A stretch of 64,000 bases of DNA from Pseudonocardia broussonetiae (GCF_013155125.1 NZ_CP053564.1:2177501-2241500), one strand, 5' to 3'; counted from the first letter of the stretch, positions 43,325-53,603 are shown. The notes: generated by a model from the sequence alone, not told the origin. A program made the numbers and translations.

Positions 43325-46194
43325 CCGCCCCGTCCGGCGCCGACCCGTTCGGCACCGCCGCTCTCCGGGCCGCCGTCCTCGACGCCTGGGCGTCCTCGCC
43401 CACGCGCTTCCGCGAGGACGCGAACGTCGAGGAGGACCTGCGCCTGGGCGGCTACGCCGACGCGTGGTTCGTCGAGCTGGCCCAGAACGCCGCCGACGCC
43501 GCCCGCGCGGCCGGCGGGCCCGGCCGGATCGCGGTGTCGGTCGTCGACGGTGAGCTGCGCGTCGCCAACACCGGCGCCCCGCTGGACGCGGCGGGCGTCG
43601 CCGCGCTGGCGTCGCTGCGGGCCTCGGCCAAGCGCGACGCCGACGCGGTGGGCCGGTTCGGCGTCGGGTTCGCGGCGGTCCTCGCCGTCACCGACGCGCC
43701 GCAGGTCGTGTCCACGACGGGCGGGGTCGCGTTCTCCGCGGCCCGCACCGCCGACGCGGTCGCCGGCCTGCCGGGTGCGGCCGCCGAGCTCGCGCGCCGC
43801 GACGAGCCGCCGGTGCTGCGCCTGGTCTGGCCCGTCGACGGGGCGCCGGACACCGGGTTCGACACCGAGGTCCGGATGCCGCTGCGCCCCGGGCTCGACC
43901 CCGCCGCGCTGCTGGCCCGCGCCCGCGCCGACGCCCCCGACCTGCTGCTCGCGCTGCCCGACCTGCAGGAGATCGCCGTCGGCGGCGAGGTGCTGCGCCG
44001 GTCGTCCGACGGGCCCGACACGGTCGTCGCGGGGCGGCGCTGGCGCCTCGCGCGCCGCTCCGGGCGCCTCGCCGCGGCGGCCGACGAGGCCGTCGAGCAG
44101 CGCGGGCGCCTCGACTGGTCGGCCACGTGGGCGCTCCCGCTCGACGGCGCACTGGGCGAGGACGAGGTCCTGCACGCGCCCACCGCCACCGGCGAGCGCC
44201 TCGGGCTGCCCGCGCGGCTGATCGCGACCGTGCCGATGGAGCCCGACCGGCGTCGCGCGCGCACGGGTCCGGGCGCCGACGCCGTGCTGGCCGGGGCCGT
44301 CGACGCCTACCTCGACCTGGTCCGCGCCACCCCGCCGGCCGAGCGGGCCGCCCTCGTCCCCGCGCCCGGTTTCCCCCGGTCCCCGCTCGACGGGCGGCTG
44401 CGGGAGCTCGTCGTCGACGCCCTGCGGACGGCGGCGTGGCTGCCCGGCGCCGACGGCTCCGAGCTCGTGCCCGCCCGCGCGCGGTGGCTCGACCTGCCCG
44501 GCTCCGAGGAGCTGGTCGCACTGCTCGGGTTCGCCGACCTGGCCGCGGCCCCGCCGCCCGCGGCGCTGGAGGTGGAGCGGCTGTCCCCGGCCGGGCTGGT
44601 GGAGCGGCTCGGCGGGGTGGAGCGGCCGCCGTCGTGGTGGCGGGGGCTGTACGCCGCGCTCGAGCCCCTGGCCGGCGCCGTCCCCGGCCTGGCCGACGAC
44701 CTGCGCGCGCTGCCCGTCCCGCTCGCCGACGGCCGCGTCGCGCACGGCCCGCCGACCGTCCTGCTGCCCGCGGGCGCCGATCTCTCCGCGTCGCTGTTCT
44801 CCGTGTCGCTGCCGGGCCTGCACCTCGCGCACCCGGACGCGGTCCACCCGCTGCTCGTGCGCCTGGGCGCCCGGGAGGCCGACGCCCGCGCACTGCTGGA
44901 GCACCCGGCGCTGCTCGCGGCCGTCGAGGGCTCGCTCGACGACGCCGACGCGGGGCTCGACGTCCGCCCGCTGGCCGAGGCGGTGCTCGCACTGGTGGAA
45001 CGGGTCGGCAGCGCCCCCGACGGCTACGGCGCGCTGGCCCTGCCCGCCGACGACGGCCTCCCGGCCCGGGCCGACGAGCTCATGCTGCCCGACGCCGCGC
45101 TCGCGCCGCTGCTCGGCGACGACCCGCCCCTGGGCGTCGTCGACGCGCCGTGGGCCGACCGGGCCGCGCTCGTCGCCGTCGGGGTGGTGGACGGGTTCGC
45201 GGTCGTCGTCGACGAGGAGCCGACCGGCCCCGACCACGACCTCGACGACCAGGAGCGCTGGTGGGACGCGCAGCCGGAGCCGCCGCGACGGGTGGTGGCC
45301 GTGCGCGACCTCGACCTCGTCGCCGACGACGCCTGGCCCGCCGCCCTCGCCCTCCTCGGCTCCGTGCGCGAGACCCGCGAGGCGCTGCGGGAGGGCTACA
45401 CGCCCTGGTGGCTGGCCCGGCACGTGCGGCTGGGCGGGCGGCGGGCCGACCACTGGCGGCTGCCCTCGGCGACGGGCATCGCGGCCCTCTACGACCCGTG
45501 CGCGGCAACCGTGGCCCCAGCCACGATCGCCACTCACGACCTCGAGCCGTGCGCGGATACGAGTGCCCCGGCACTCGTATCCACTCACGGGTCGGAGGAG
45601 GTGTGGCGCGCCGTCGGGGTGCGCGCCGACCTCACCGTCACCGACGCCCGCGGCGCCGCCGACCTCCTCGACCGCCTCGCCGACCCCGCCCGCCACCCGG
45701 ACGTCGCGCTGGTCGCCGACGCGCACATCGCGCTGACCGACGCCGTCACCGCCGGGCGGGTCGACCCGGCCGACCTCGACGCCCCGGAGCGCGTGCGTGC
45801 GCTCGACGGGACGGTCGTGTCCGTCGACGTCGCCGTGGTGCTCGACGCCCCCTGGCCCGCCTCGGTGCTCCCCGCCGGCGAGCTCGTGGCGGGCGGCGAC
45901 CCCGTCGTGCTGGCCGACCTGCTCGACCTGCCGCTCGCCACCGACGTCGTCGGGGGCACGGTCGAAGGGGCGGGGACGGCGGTGCCGTGGGCCGACGTCG
46001 CCGAGGTCGTCGTGGCGTGCCACACGCTCGGCGTCGCCGTCCCGCCGGGCTCGGTGGTCCGCCACGACGAGCTGTGGGTGCAGGTCACCCGGCCCGTCAC
46101 CGGCCGGTTCCGCGTCCCGGTGTGGCCCGACGGCGTCGGCGGCTGGCACGCCGAGGACCCCCTGCGGGCGCTGCTCGCGCTGCTTGCCGGGTGA
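43321..46194 (+). CDS. Large sacsin-like ATP-binding (GHKL) protein
   Basis: This 957-residue protein starts at GTG 43321, coupled to the DUF3027 gene by GTGA. The N-terminus is an HSP90/sacsin-type ATPase: [15 protein letters not shown] (N box), [11 protein letters not shown] (G1) and [13 protein letters not shown] (G2). The remaining 750 residues have no motif I recognise and are Ala/Leu/Asp-rich. A tandem 17-residue repeat near residue 728 is encoded by two palindromes. Sacsin-like ATPases act as chaperone-type proteins; a role here is not known. Confidence 0.82.
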   Translation: MTAPSGADPFGTAALRAAVLDAWASSPTRFREDANVEEDLRLGGYADAWFVELAQNAADAARAAGGPGRIAVSVVDGELRVANTGAPLDAAGVAALASLRASAKRDADAVGRFGVGFAAVLAVTDAPQVVSTTGGVAFSAARTADAVAGLPGAAAELARRDEPPVLRLVWPVDGAPDTGFDTEVRMPLRPGLDPAALLARARADAPDLLLALPDLQEIAVGGEVLRRSSDGPDTVVAGRRWRLARRSGRLAAAADEAVEQRGRLDWSATWALPLDGALGEDEVLHAPTATGERLGLPARLIATVPMEPDRRRARTGPGADAVLAGAVDAYLDLVRATPPAERAALVPAPGFPRSPLDGRLRELVVDALRTAAWLPGADGSELVPARARWLDLPGSEELVALLGFADLAAAPPPAALEVERLSPAGLVERLGGVERPPSWWRGLYAALEPLAGAVPGLADDLRALPVPLADGRVAHGPPTVLLPAGADLSASLFSVSLPGLHLAHPDAVHPLLVRLGAREADARALLEHPALLAAVEGSLDDADAGLDVRPLAEAVLALVERVGSAPDGYGALALPADDGLPARADELMLPDAALAPLLGDDPPLGVVDAPWADRAALVAVGVVDGFAVVVDEEPTGPDHDLDDQERWWDAQPEPPRRVVAVRDLDLVADDAWPAALALLGSVRETREALREGYTPWWLARHVRLGGRRADHWRLPSATGIAALYDPCAATVAPATIATHDLEPCADTSAPALVSTHGSEEVWRAVGVRADLTVTDARGAADLLDRLADPARHPDVALVADAHIALTDAVTAGRVDPADLDAPERVRALDGTVVSVDVAVVLDAPWPASVLPAGELVAGGDPVVLADLLDLPLATDVVGGTVEGAGTAVPWADVAEVVVACHTLGVAVPPGSVVRHDELWVQVTRPVTGRFRVPVWPDGVGGWHAEDPLRALLALLAG
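45497..45590 (+). repeat. Two tandem 51-bp palindromic units inside the sacsin-like gene
   Basis: The units start at 45497 and 45548. Each has the form CGTGCGCGG-stem-CCACTCACG. The second stem is perfect over 13 bp (45555-45567 with 45570-45582, loop CC) and has an outer CCGTG/CACGG pairing. The first stem (GGCAACCGTGGC...GCCACGATCGCC) is imperfect. A 51-bp period keeps the frame and yields [14 protein letters not shown] and [14 protein letters not shown]. Confidence 0.88.
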
Positions 46195-46216
46195 AGGACA
46201 CGTGCTACACAGAGGT

Positions 46217-47500
46217 GTGACTCTCCAGCGCCGGCCCCGTCGCGTCAGCGTGCTGTCCGTGCACACCTCGCCGCTGGAGCAGCCGGGCACGGGCGACGCG
46301 GGCGGGATGAACGTCTACATCGTCGAGACCGCGCGGCGGATGGCGCAGCGGGGCGTCGAGGTGGAGGTCTTCACGCGCGCCACGTCGTCGGAGCACCCGC
46401 CGGTGGCGGAGCTCGCGCCCGGCGTGCTCGTCCGCCACATCGCCGCCGGGCCGTTCGAGGGGCTGGGCAAGAACGACCTGCCGAGCCAGCTCTGCGCGTT
46501 CACCGCGGGCGTCCTGCGCGCCGAGGCCCGCCACGACCCCGGCCACTACGACGTCGTGCACTCCCACTACTGGCTCTCCGGTCAGGTCGGGTGGCTGGCC
46601 CGCGACCGCTGGGGCGTCCCGCTCGTGCACAGCGCGCACACGCTCGCCCGCGTCAAGAACGCCGCCCTGGCCGCGGGCGACGAACCCGAGCCGATGGTCC
46701 GCGTCATCGGCGAGGACCAGGTCGTCGCCGAGGCCGACCGGCTGATCGGCAACACCGAGTCCGAGGCCCGCGAGCTGGTCGAGCTCTACGGCGCCGACCC
46801 CGGCCGCGTCGTCACGATCCCGCCGGGCGTCGACCTCGACCGGTTCGTCCCCGGCGACCGCGCCGCCGCCCGCCGCGCCCTGGGGATCGCGCCCGGCGCC
46901 GTCGTGCTCGCGTTCGTCGGGCGCATCCAGCCGCTCAAGGCCCCCGACGTGCTGCTGCGCGCGGCCGCGGAGATGCTGCGCCGCGACCCGGGCCTGCGCG
47001 CCCGGCTCGTCGTCCTGGTGGCGGGCGGGCCGTCGGGCAGCGGGCTGGCCGAGCCGACGTCGCTGCAGCAGCTGGGCGCGAGCCTGGGCATCACCGACGT
47101 GCTCCGGTTCCTGCCGCCGCAGCGCGGCGCGGGCCTGGTCGACGTCTACCGCGCGGCCGACCTCGTCGCCGTCCCGAGCCACAACGAGTCGTTCGGGCTC
47201 GTCGCGCTGGAGGCGCAGGCGTGCGGCACGCCGGTCGTGGCCGCGCGCGTCGGCGGGCTCCCGGTCGCCGTCGCCGACGGGCGCTCCGGCCTGCTCGTGC
47301 CCGGTCACGGCTCGGGGCAGTGGGCCGACGCCCTGCGCGCCGCGCTTCTGCGGCGCGACGTCCTCGGCGCCGCCGCGGTGGGCCACGCGCGCCGCTTCTC
47401 CTGGGACCGCACCACCGAGTCGCTGCTCGACACCTACGCGGGTGCGGCAGCCGAGTTCGCCGAGCGCCAGGGGGTGCCGGCGGGGATGATCGCGCTGTGA
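46217..47500 (+). CDS. mshA: D-inositol-3-phosphate glycosyltransferase MshA
   Basis: This 427-residue GT-B enzyme of family GT4 has [22 protein letters not shown] at the donor/acceptor loop, [23 protein letters not shown] and the E-x7-E region [20 protein letters not shown]. It makes GlcNAc-inositol-phosphate, the first step of mycothiol synthesis. The GTG is at 46217. mshA is followed by a ybjN-like gene, as in many actinobacteria. Confidence 0.95.
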   Translation: MTLQRRPRRVSVLSVHTSPLEQPGTGDAGGMNVYIVETARRMAQRGVEVEVFTRATSSEHPPVAELAPGVLVRHIAAGPFEGLGKNDLPSQLCAFTAGVLRAEARHDPGHYDVVHSHYWLSGQVGWLARDRWGVPLVHSAHTLARVKNAALAAGDEPEPMVRVIGEDQVVAEADRLIGNTESEARELVELYGADPGRVVTIPPGVDLDRFVPGDRAAARRALGIAPGAVVLAFVGRIQPLKAPDVLLRAAAEMLRRDPGLRARLVVLVAGGPSGSGLAEPTSLQQLGASLGITDVLRFLPPQRGAGLVDVYRAADLVAVPSHNESFGLVALEAQACGTPVVAARVGGLPVAVADGRSGLLVPGHGSGQWADALRAALLRRDVLGAAAVGHARRFSWDRTTESLLDTYAGAAAEFAERQGVPAGMIAL

Positions 47501-48012
47501 CGCCCGAGATGCCCGAGATCCCGAACAGCCCCGGCAGCGACACCGACGCCGTCATCGCCGCCGCGCTCGCCGACCTCGACGTCGACCACCACCGCCGCGA
47601 GCCCGGCCAGTTCCTCGTCACCCTCCCCGGCACCGCCCGCCTGCAGACCCACTGCTGGCTCGTCGTGCGCGACCACGCCGTGTTCGTGCAGGCGTTCGTG
47701 TGCCGGCGCCCGGACGAGGAGTTCGAGAACGTCTACCGGTTCCTGCTGCAGCGCAACGCCCGGCTCTACGGCGTGCACTACACACTCGACCGGATCGGCG
47801 ACATCCACCTCACCGGCCGCATCGCGCTGCACGCCGTCACCCCCGACGAGATCGACCGCCTGCTCGGTCAGGTCCTCGAGGCCGCCGACGGCGACTTCAA
47901 CACCCTCCTGGAGCTGGGTTTCGCGAGCTCCATCCGCCGCGAGCACGCCTGGCGGTCCGAGCGCGGGGAGTCCACCGCTAACCTCCAGGCCTTCGAGCAC
48001 CTGTTCCGGTAG
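47497..48012 (+). CDS. YbjN-domain protein
   Basis: This 171-residue protein starts at GTG 47497 and overlaps the mshA stop (GTGA). The YbjN fold resembles type III secretion chaperones: [49 protein letters not shown] and [20 protein letters not shown]. The mshA-ybjN pairing is common in the phylum; its role is undefined. Confidence 0.88.
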   Translation: MTPEMPEIPNSPGSDTDAVIAAALADLDVDHHRREPGQFLVTLPGTARLQTHCWLVVRDHAVFVQAFVCRRPDEEFENVYRFLLQRNARLYGVHYTLDRIGDIHLTGRIALHAVTPDEIDRLLGQVLEAADGDFNTLLELGFASSIRREHAWRSERGESTANLQAFEHLFR

Positions 48013-48036
48013 CGCTCCCACTCCCCAGGAGACCCC

Positions 48037-48423
48037 ATGACCACCACCGCTCGGCGGGCCGTGCCCGCCACCACCTGGGCGCTGCGCGCCACGGCGGCGC
48101 TGTCCGCGCTCGGGGTGCTGTACCAGGGCGTCACCGCGAGCGGGGTGGTCAACTCGGTGAGCGGGGCGTACGGGTCGCACCAGACGGGCGCGATCCTGCT
48201 GCACGTCCTCACCGGCCTGATGGTGGTCGCCGCGGCCCTCGACTGGCGCCTCTCCGGCGGCACCCTCGCGCCGGCGGTGCTGTCGTCCGTCGTCTTCGCG
48301 TCCACGTTCGTGGAGGCCACGCTCGGCGCGGACACGACGCTCTGGGTGCACGTCCCGCTGGCCATGCTGATCACCGCGGCGACCGTGGTGGTCCTGGTCG
48401 GCGCCTGGCGCCGCCCGGCCTGA
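48037..48423 (+). CDS. Small four-helix membrane protein
   Basis: This 128-residue protein has an ATG after AGGAG. Four hydrophobic helices are visible: about residues 12-34, 48-66, 76-92 and 102-122. No family is recognised; the layout resembles small DoxX-like or DUF-type membrane proteins. Confidence 0.7.
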   Translation: MTTTARRAVPATTWALRATAALSALGVLYQGVTASGVVNSVSGAYGSHQTGAILLHVLTGLMVVAAALDWRLSGGTLAPAVLSSVVFASTFVEATLGADTTLWVHVPLAMLITAATVVVLVGAWRRPA

Positions 48424-48487
48424 GGGCCCGTCACCCGATCGTGACCCGGCCCGGCCAACCCGCGAGGGCCGGTCCGCCGTCCCTCCC

Positions 48488-49504
48488 GTGACACCCCGGA
48501 GCGACCGGGGGCACGAGGAGGCGGTGACCGTGGCGCTCTGGCGGCGGTGGACGACCCGGCGGGCGGGACTGGTGCTCGGCGCGGTCGTCGTGGGCCTGGT
48601 CCTGCTGGGATCGGTGCTGGTGGCGGTGGGTGGCGGCGACGGCGGGTCGTCGTCCTCGCCGTCCGCGTCGTACGAGACCGCGGAGCCCGCGATCGGGCGG
48701 AGCACCGAGGAGTACGCCGGGTCGGCCGACGCCGCCGCGCCGCTCGTGGCCCCGGCGGCGCCCGCGCCGGACGGCGCCACCGGGGCGGGGTCCCAGGGGG
48801 TGTCCCAGGGGGTGTCGCAGGGGGTCCCGGTCGGGTCCGTGCAGCGCTCGCTGGTGCGGACCGCGCAGCTCACCGTCGAGGTGGGCGACGCGGCGACCGG
48901 CGTGCGGGACGTGCGGGCGGCCGCGGCCGCCGCGGGCGGCTTCGTCGCGGAGGAGAGCGCGGGCGACCGCGGCGGCTGGGTGGTGCTGCGCGTCCCGGCC
49001 GACGCGCTGGACGCCGTGCTCGACCGGATCGCGGCGGTCGGGACGGTCACCGACCGCTCGTCGTCGGTCGTCGACGCGACGGAGGAGGTCGTCGACCTCG
49101 ACGCCCGGGTCGCCAGCCAGCAGGCGAGCGTCGCGCGCGTCCGGGCGCTGCTCGCCGAGGCGACCTCGATCGGCGACGTCGTCGCCATCGAGTCCGAGCT
49201 CGCCCGCCGGGAGGCCGACCTCGACTCGCTGACCGGGCGGCTGTCGGCGCTGCGCGACCAGGTCGCGTTCTCGACCGTCACCGTCGACCTGCGCGTCCCC
49301 GGGGCGGGCGTCGACGACCCGGTGCCCACCGCCGCCGGCTTCGGCCCCGGGCTCGCCGCCGGCTGGGAGGGGCTGATCGCGCTCGGCACCGCCGCCGGCA
49401 CCGTGCTCGGCTTCCTGCTGCCGTTCCTGCCGCTGGTCGCGCTGGTCGCGGGACTGGTGTGGCTGGTGGTACGCCGACGCCGCCGGTCGGCCCAGGCGGC
49501 GTAA
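48488..49504 (+). CDS. DUF4349 domain membrane-anchored protein
   Basis: This 338-residue protein starts at GTG 48488. A membrane helix lies at residues 27-48, followed by a Ser/Ala linker with three repeats of SQGV or QGV. The DUF4349 domain has RTAQLTVEVGDAATGVRDVRAAAAAAGGFVA and a coiled coil (VVDLDARVASQQASVARVRALLAEA). A second membrane helix (GFLLPFLPLVALVAGLVWLVV) ends in a basic tail. Probably an envelope protein; function unknown. Confidence 0.85.
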   Translation: MTPRSDRGHEEAVTVALWRRWTTRRAGLVLGAVVVGLVLLGSVLVAVGGGDGGSSSSPSASYETAEPAIGRSTEEYAGSADAAAPLVAPAAPAPDGATGAGSQGVSQGVSQGVPVGSVQRSLVRTAQLTVEVGDAATGVRDVRAAAAAAGGFVAEESAGDRGGWVVLRVPADALDAVLDRIAAVGTVTDRSSSVVDATEEVVDLDARVASQQASVARVRALLAEATSIGDVVAIESELARREADLDSLTGRLSALRDQVAFSTVTVDLRVPGAGVDDPVPTAAGFGPGLAAGWEGLIALGTAAGTVLGFLLPFLPLVALVAGLVWLVVRRRRRSAQAA

Positions 49505-49532
49505 CGCCTGCTGGGGGAGTTGCGACAGGGGA

Positions 49533-49928
49533 ATGACGTCCGGGGGGACGTCGCTCGCGACGACGGGAGCCGGGCTCGTGACCGACATGCAGCAGCAGGG
49601 GTACCAGGGAGCGGTGCCGCCGCAGCGCGGACCGCGCGACGGGTACGGGCACCCGTACCCGCCCTCGCAGCCGTTCGCCCAGGCGGCCCCGCCGGTGCAG
49701 ACCCGCACGAAGACGATCATCATCCCGCCGCGCGACGGCCGCGCCGTCACCGCGCTGCGGGTCACCGCCTACGTGCTCACGTCGCTGGCGAGCCTGCTGT
49801 TCATCGCCGTCGTGGTCTACGGGGCGGTGCAGCTGAACCGGGCGCAGGCCGCGCTGGAGCAGCTGGGCTCGTCGGTCCCGTCGTTCGAGCTGCCGCCCAC
49901 GCCCGACGTGCCGCTGCCGCCCGGCTGA
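49533..49928 (+). CDS. Single-pass membrane protein with Gln/Pro-rich N-terminus
   Basis: This 131-residue protein starts at ATG 49533 (GTG 49578 also possible). A Gln/Gly/Pro/Tyr-rich cytoplasmic region precedes KTIIIPPRDGRAVTALRVTAY and one helix (LTSLASLLFIAVVVYGAVQL). It ends in a Pro-rich tail. No family recognised. Confidence 0.65.
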   Translation: MTSGGTSLATTGAGLVTDMQQQGYQGAVPPQRGPRDGYGHPYPPSQPFAQAAPPVQTRTKTIIIPPRDGRAVTALRVTAYVLTSLASLLFIAVVVYGAVQLNRAQAALEQLGSSVPSFELPPTPDVPLPPG

Positions 49929-50236
49929 GCGCGGGGCGGCGCGGAGTGGCCCGCGCCCGGGAGGGGGAGTCGGAGTCGGGCCACCCCGCGTGGAGCCGCC
50001 CTGGAGGGCCGCGCGGTCGGGGGCGCCGCGGAGCCACAGGGCACCGGGCGGCGCGGGGGCACCGCCCGTACGGTCCGGCCGGGTGGGTGACCCGTCCGTC
50101 CGACGCCGCCACGATGACAGCGCGTGACGATCAAGGCAACCCTTCCGGGCTACCCAGTTGGTGTCACCTCCGGCCGGTCTAGAGTTGGACGCCCGTCGGA
50201 GCAGGTCCGCACGGGCGTGCCCGAGGGAGTGCAGCA
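49929..50236 (+). other. Non-coding gap before the 4CL-like gene
   Basis: This 308-bp stretch has no credible gene. It holds a promoter-like pair described separately near its end; otherwise I see nothing distinctive. Confidence 0.6.
50158..50185 (+). promoter_or_regulatory. Possible sigma-70-type promoter of the 4CL-like gene
   Basis: TTGGTG, a 16-bp spacer and TAGAGT lie 52 bp before the start codon in a 308-bp non-coding gap. The spacing is right but both hexamers are only partial matches. Confidence 0.35.
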
Positions 50237-51808
50237 ATGCCCGTTCGCAGCCCGTTCCCGGACGTCGAGATCCCCGAGGTCCCGCTGTTCGACTTCCTGT
50301 TCTCCGACTTCGGCGGCCGCGACGCCGAGCCCGCGCTGATCGACGGGTCCTCCGGTGCGTCGATCTCCTTCGCCGAGCTGCGGGGGATGACCGAGCGGAT
50401 CGCGGCGGCCCTGGCCGAGCGCGGCATCGTCAAGGGCGACGTCGTCGGCATCTTCTCGCCCAACACGCCGTACTACGCGGCGGTGTTCCACGGCATCCTG
50501 CGCGCCAACGCGATCGTGACCAGCGCCAACTCCCTCTACAGCCCCGGCGAGCTCGCCCACCAGCTCAAGGACTCGGGCGCCAAGCTGCTGTTCACGGCGT
50601 CGCCGTTCCTGGAGCGCGCGGCCGCGGCCGTCGAGCAGGCGGGGCTGCCCGCCGACTCGATCATCGTGCTGGACGGTGCCGAGGGCTACGCGTCGCTGCG
50701 CGACCTGCTCGCGAGCACCGCCGAGGTGCCCGCGGCCGACGTCGTCCCGACCGACACCGCCGTGCTGCCCTACTCCTCGGGCACCACGGGCCTGGCCAAG
50801 GGCGTCATCCTCACGCACCGCAACCTCGTCGCGAACCTCGTGCAGATGGACGGGGTCATGAAGGTCGGCCCGGAGACGCGGATCCTCGCGGTCCTGCCGT
50901 TCTTCCACATCTACGGCATGACCGTGATGATGAACCACGGCCTGCACCGCAACGCCACCGTCATCACGATGCCGAAGTTCGACCTGCCGGAGTTCCTCCG
51001 GATCGTGTCGGAGTACAAGATCCAGCGGCTCTACATCGCCCCGCCGGTGGCGGTGGCGCTGGCCAAGCACCCGATGGTCGACCAGTACGACCTGTCGTGC
51101 GTCGACGTCATCTTCTCCGGCGCGGCCCCGCTCGACGCCGAGCTCGGCAACGCGATGGGCAAGCGGCTGGGCTGCACGGTCCTGCAGGGCTACGGGATGA
51201 CCGAGCTGTCGCCGGTGAGCCACGCGATGCCCGACGACCGCCCCGACCTCGACCTCAACTCCTCGGGCTTCGCGCTGCCCAACATCGAGTGCAAGCTCGT
51301 CGACCCGGAGACGGGCGAGGAGGTCGGCCCCGGCGGGCGCGGCGAGCTGTGGGTCAAGGGCCCGAACGTGATGGTCGGCTACCTCAACAACCCCGAGGCC
51401 ACCGCCGCCACCCTGGACGACGAGGGCTACCTGCACACCGGCGACGTCGCCGAGGTCACCGAGGAGGGCGTCTTCTCGATCGTCGACCGCGTCAAGGAGC
51501 TCATCAAGTACAAGGGCTACCAGGTGCCGCCGGCCGAGCTGGAGGCGCTGCTGCTCACCCACCCGAAGATCGCCGACTCGGCCGTCATCGGGGTGAAGGA
51601 CGCGGAGGGCGAGGAGGTGCCCAAGGCGTTCGTGGTGCTGCAGGACGGCGCCGAGCTCAGCGCCGACGAGGTCATGGCGTTCGTCGCCGAGCGCATCGCC
51701 CCGCACAAGAAGGTGCGGGTGGTGGAGTTCATCGACGTCATCCCGAAGTCGGCGTCCGGGAAGATCCTGCGCAAGGACCTCCGCGCTCGGGAAGCCGCCA
51801 ACGCCTGA
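50237..51808 (+). CDS. 4-coumarate-CoA ligase-like acyl-CoA synthetase, AICE integration target
   Basis: This 523-residue ANL ligase has PYSSGTTGLAKGVILTHRNL, GYGMTELSPVS, HTGDVAEVTEEGVFSIVDRVKELIKYKGYQVPPAELE and the catalytic Lys in SASGKILRKDL. It activates an aromatic or fatty acid to the CoA thioester. Its last 14 codons (from ATC 51764) lie on the element side of attL and are supplied by the integrated element. The original 3' end survives at 63504-63548 and would encode the same residues except Asn to Thr near the end. A hairpin after the stop is also duplicated. Confidence 0.9.
   Translation: MPVRSPFPDVEIPEVPLFDFLFSDFGGRDAEPALIDGSSGASISFAELRGMTERIAAALAERGIVKGDVVGIFSPNTPYYAAVFHGILRANAIVTSANSLYSPGELAHQLKDSGAKLLFTASPFLERAAAAVEQAGLPADSIIVLDGAEGYASLRDLLASTAEVPAADVVPTDTAVLPYSSGTTGLAKGVILTHRNLVANLVQMDGVMKVGPETRILAVLPFFHIYGMTVMMNHGLHRNATVITMPKFDLPEFLRIVSEYKIQRLYIAPPVAVALAKHPMVDQYDLSCVDVIFSGAAPLDAELGNAMGKRLGCTVLQGYGMTELSPVSHAMPDDRPDLDLNSSGFALPNIECKLVDPETGEEVGPGGRGELWVKGPNVMVGYLNNPEATAATLDDEGYLHTGDVAEVTEEGVFSIVDRVKELIKYKGYQVPPAELEALLLTHPKIADSAVIGVKDAEGEEVPKAFVVLQDGAELSADEVMAFVAERIAPHKKVRVVEFIDVIPKSASGKILRKDLRAREAANA
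51765..51780 (+). repeat. attL core
   Basis: TCCTGCGCAAGGACCT lies within the last codons of the 4CL-like gene and is identical to the sequence at 63505-63520. After the core the two flanks continue to encode the same residues (KDLRAREAA) with different codons, which is the pattern of attL against attR rather than of chance. The int gene ends 222 bp away. Confidence 0.85.
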
Positions 51809-51942
51809 GACGGCGGACCAGCCGGAACGGGGCTCTGACCAGCACGAACGCCCGACCACTCCCGCTTCCCCCTCTGTGAGGGACCGGCGGAGTGCCGGGT
51901 GATCTGGGGTCATCCACGGGACCGGTACGGAACGCGGAGATG

Positions 51943-51984
51943 CCCCGGCGTCCACAGTGGAATTGTCACCGTGGACCGCCGGGG
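51943..51984 (+). terminator. Element-side copy of the 4CL-gene terminator
   Basis: CCCCGGCGTCCACAGTG pairs with CACCGTGGACCGCCGGGG across a 7-base loop, with one bulge and one mismatch. The following CCTCTGCCG is shared with the copy at 63559-63600. It lies between the reconstituted stop codon and int on the other strand, and can stop both transcripts. Confidence 0.75.
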
Positions 51985-52002
51985 CCTCTGCCGTTCCCGC
52001 CC

Positions 52003-53397
52003 TCATCCGTCGAGCAGCGTCGTGATGCGGTCGTTGTAGGCCGAGCGCTGACCGTCCAGACACTTTGCGTAGACCGTCAACAGCACCTTGACGGAGTTCC
52101 CCGCGCGCTCGGCTACCTCGGTGGGCGGGACCCCCGCGGCCAACCAGCTCGACAGAGCGGCATGGCGGAGGTCGTACGGACGACGGGCGAGCGGGGACAC
52201 CTCCTGCGCCGGGCTGAGCCCGATCTGCCGGGCCTCCTCCCACACCCGGGAGTAGACCGAGCCCGGCACGTTCTCTCCCGACTCGACGCCGGAGAACAGC
52301 CGGCCGTCCCGCGTCGTCCCGAACTCCGCCAGGTGCGCGCGCAGGATCTCGACGAGCGTGGGCGGGATCGGCACCGGCCGGACCTCCTCCGCCGCGCGAC
52401 GCTTCAACGGACGCTCGTGGTGACGCTTCCCCCGCGGCGCGTAGTAGCCGGCGCTGACCTCCGAGCGCGATCCCGTGAGCACCAGCTCGCCCCAGCCCGA
52501 GGTGGGCAACGTGCAGTCCGCCTCCCGCAGCAACTGGACCTCGCCGGGCCGCAGACCGGCGTAGTAGATGCAGGCGAAGAACGCATGCAGCCGCCGACCA
52601 CGGTCCCGATCCTGGAGCCGCCGGCCCCTGACGTAGGTCACCGCTGCGAGCAGTTGGCGCGCCTGCGCCGGGTTGACCACCACGCGTGGGTCGACGATCT
52701 GCGGCCCGCTGTGGCGCACGACGTGGCGCCGACCGGTGAGCGGGTTGACGTCGATCCACCCCGACGACCGCGCGAACTCCACCGTGCGGTGCAGCACCGC
52801 CCGACGCTTGTCCCACGTCAGCGACGTCACCGAGCGCCCTGAGACGGTCTTGCCGAGCGCCGTCAGCAACTCCGAGGCCACGATGTCATCGCCCAGATCG
52901 GCGACTGGTCGAGATGCTCGGACCACCCAGCTCGCTGCCGCGGTCTGCGCCGCAGTCAACGGCTCACCACGACGAGGCGGCGGGAGCAGGCGCGTCGACA
53001 GCAGCCGCTGCAGAGCCGCCGGATCGGGCGCGTGATCGAGTTGCCGGACGAACAGCGGCACGATCGCGGCCATGCTCGTCACGACGCCCTTACGCGTGTT
53101 CGGAGGTGCGCCGCTGGCCCACAACCAGTCGACGTAGCTCGTCGCCACCTCCAGGAGCGTCCGCGCGTTCCGCTTGCGCGCGAGCGACACCGGGAGCCCG
53201 CTCTGCACCTCGAACGCCTCACCCGCCCGCTGAGCCCGTTGCAGGTCCGACCGGAACGACTCCGCCAGCGCCTTGGTCGCGTACCACTCCGAGTGCTCCC
53301 GCCCCTCGGTCTTCCATCGGACGCCGTACCGACGGCGCGAGGCGTGCTTGACGACGTTCCACACGCTCACGCGGTAGGTCGTCGGCCGCTCGCTCAT
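52003..53397 (-). CDS. int: AICE tyrosine-recombinase integrase
   Basis: This 464-residue integrase has an N-terminal arm-binding region with basic Arg/Lys residues and a core-binding helical domain (about residues 80-215). The catalytic domain has Arg283 (YYAGLRPGE), Arg411 (YDLRHAALSSWL) and Tyr443 (VYAKCLDGQ). Tyr408 and Asn434 stand where His is usual (YDLR and AGNS), which from memory is frequent in AICE integrases. ATG 53397 overlaps the xis stop. Site choice is unusual: a protein gene rather than a tRNA gene. Confidence 0.92.
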   Translation of the reverse strand: MSERPTTYRVSVWNVVKHASRRRYGVRWKTEGREHSEWYATKALAESFRSDLQRAQRAGEAFEVQSGLPVSLARKRNARTLLEVATSYVDWLWASGAPPNTRKGVVTSMAAIVPLFVRQLDHAPDPAALQRLLSTRLLPPPRRGEPLTAAQTAAASWVVRASRPVADLGDDIVASELLTALGKTVSGRSVTSLTWDKRRAVLHRTVEFARSSGWIDVNPLTGRRHVVRHSGPQIVDPRVVVNPAQARQLLAAVTYVRGRRLQDRDRGRRLHAFFACIYYAGLRPGEVQLLREADCTLPTSGWGELVLTGSRSEVSAGYYAPRGKRHHERPLKRRAAEEVRPVPIPPTLVEILRAHLAEFGTTRDGRLFSGVESGENVPGSVYSRVWEEARQIGLSPAQEVSPLARRPYDLRHAALSSWLAAGVPPTEVAERAGNSVKVLLTVYAKCLDGQRSAYNDRITTLLDG

Positions 53398-53603
53398 GCC
53401 GCCCGTCCCGGCGCGTCCCGCAGGCCCTCCAGCCAGTCCAGCAGGTCACCCCGCCGCACCCGGAGGTGCCCGTTGGGCAGACGGAAGCAGGGCGGAGCGG
53501 TCCGCTTCTCCCGCCACTCGTAGAAGGTGTCCCGAGAGACGCCCCCAAGCAGTTCGAGCACCTGCCGGACACTCAGCAGCTCGTCACGGTCGATCGCCTT
53601 CAC
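53394..53603 (-). CDS. xis: Excisionase / MerR-like DNA-binding protein
   Basis: This 69-residue protein starts at GTG 53603, within the rep stop (GTGA). The winged helix-turn-helix LLSVRQVLELLGGVSRDTFYEWREKRTAPP is followed by RLPNGHLRVRRGDLLDWLEGL, the AlpA/Xis type. It would bend attachment-site DNA and drive excision by Int. Coupled to int by ATGA. Confidence 0.9.
   Translation of the reverse strand: MKAIDRDELLSVRQVLELLGGVSRDTFYEWREKRTAPPCFRLPNGHLRVRRGDLLDWLEGLRDAPGRAA

Noticed and set aside
52003..53397. Integration of the AICE in a tRNA gene
   Set aside because: No tRNA-like cloverleaf is seen at either end; the 16-bp repeat lies in the acyl-CoA ligase codons and the flanks keep that reading frame.
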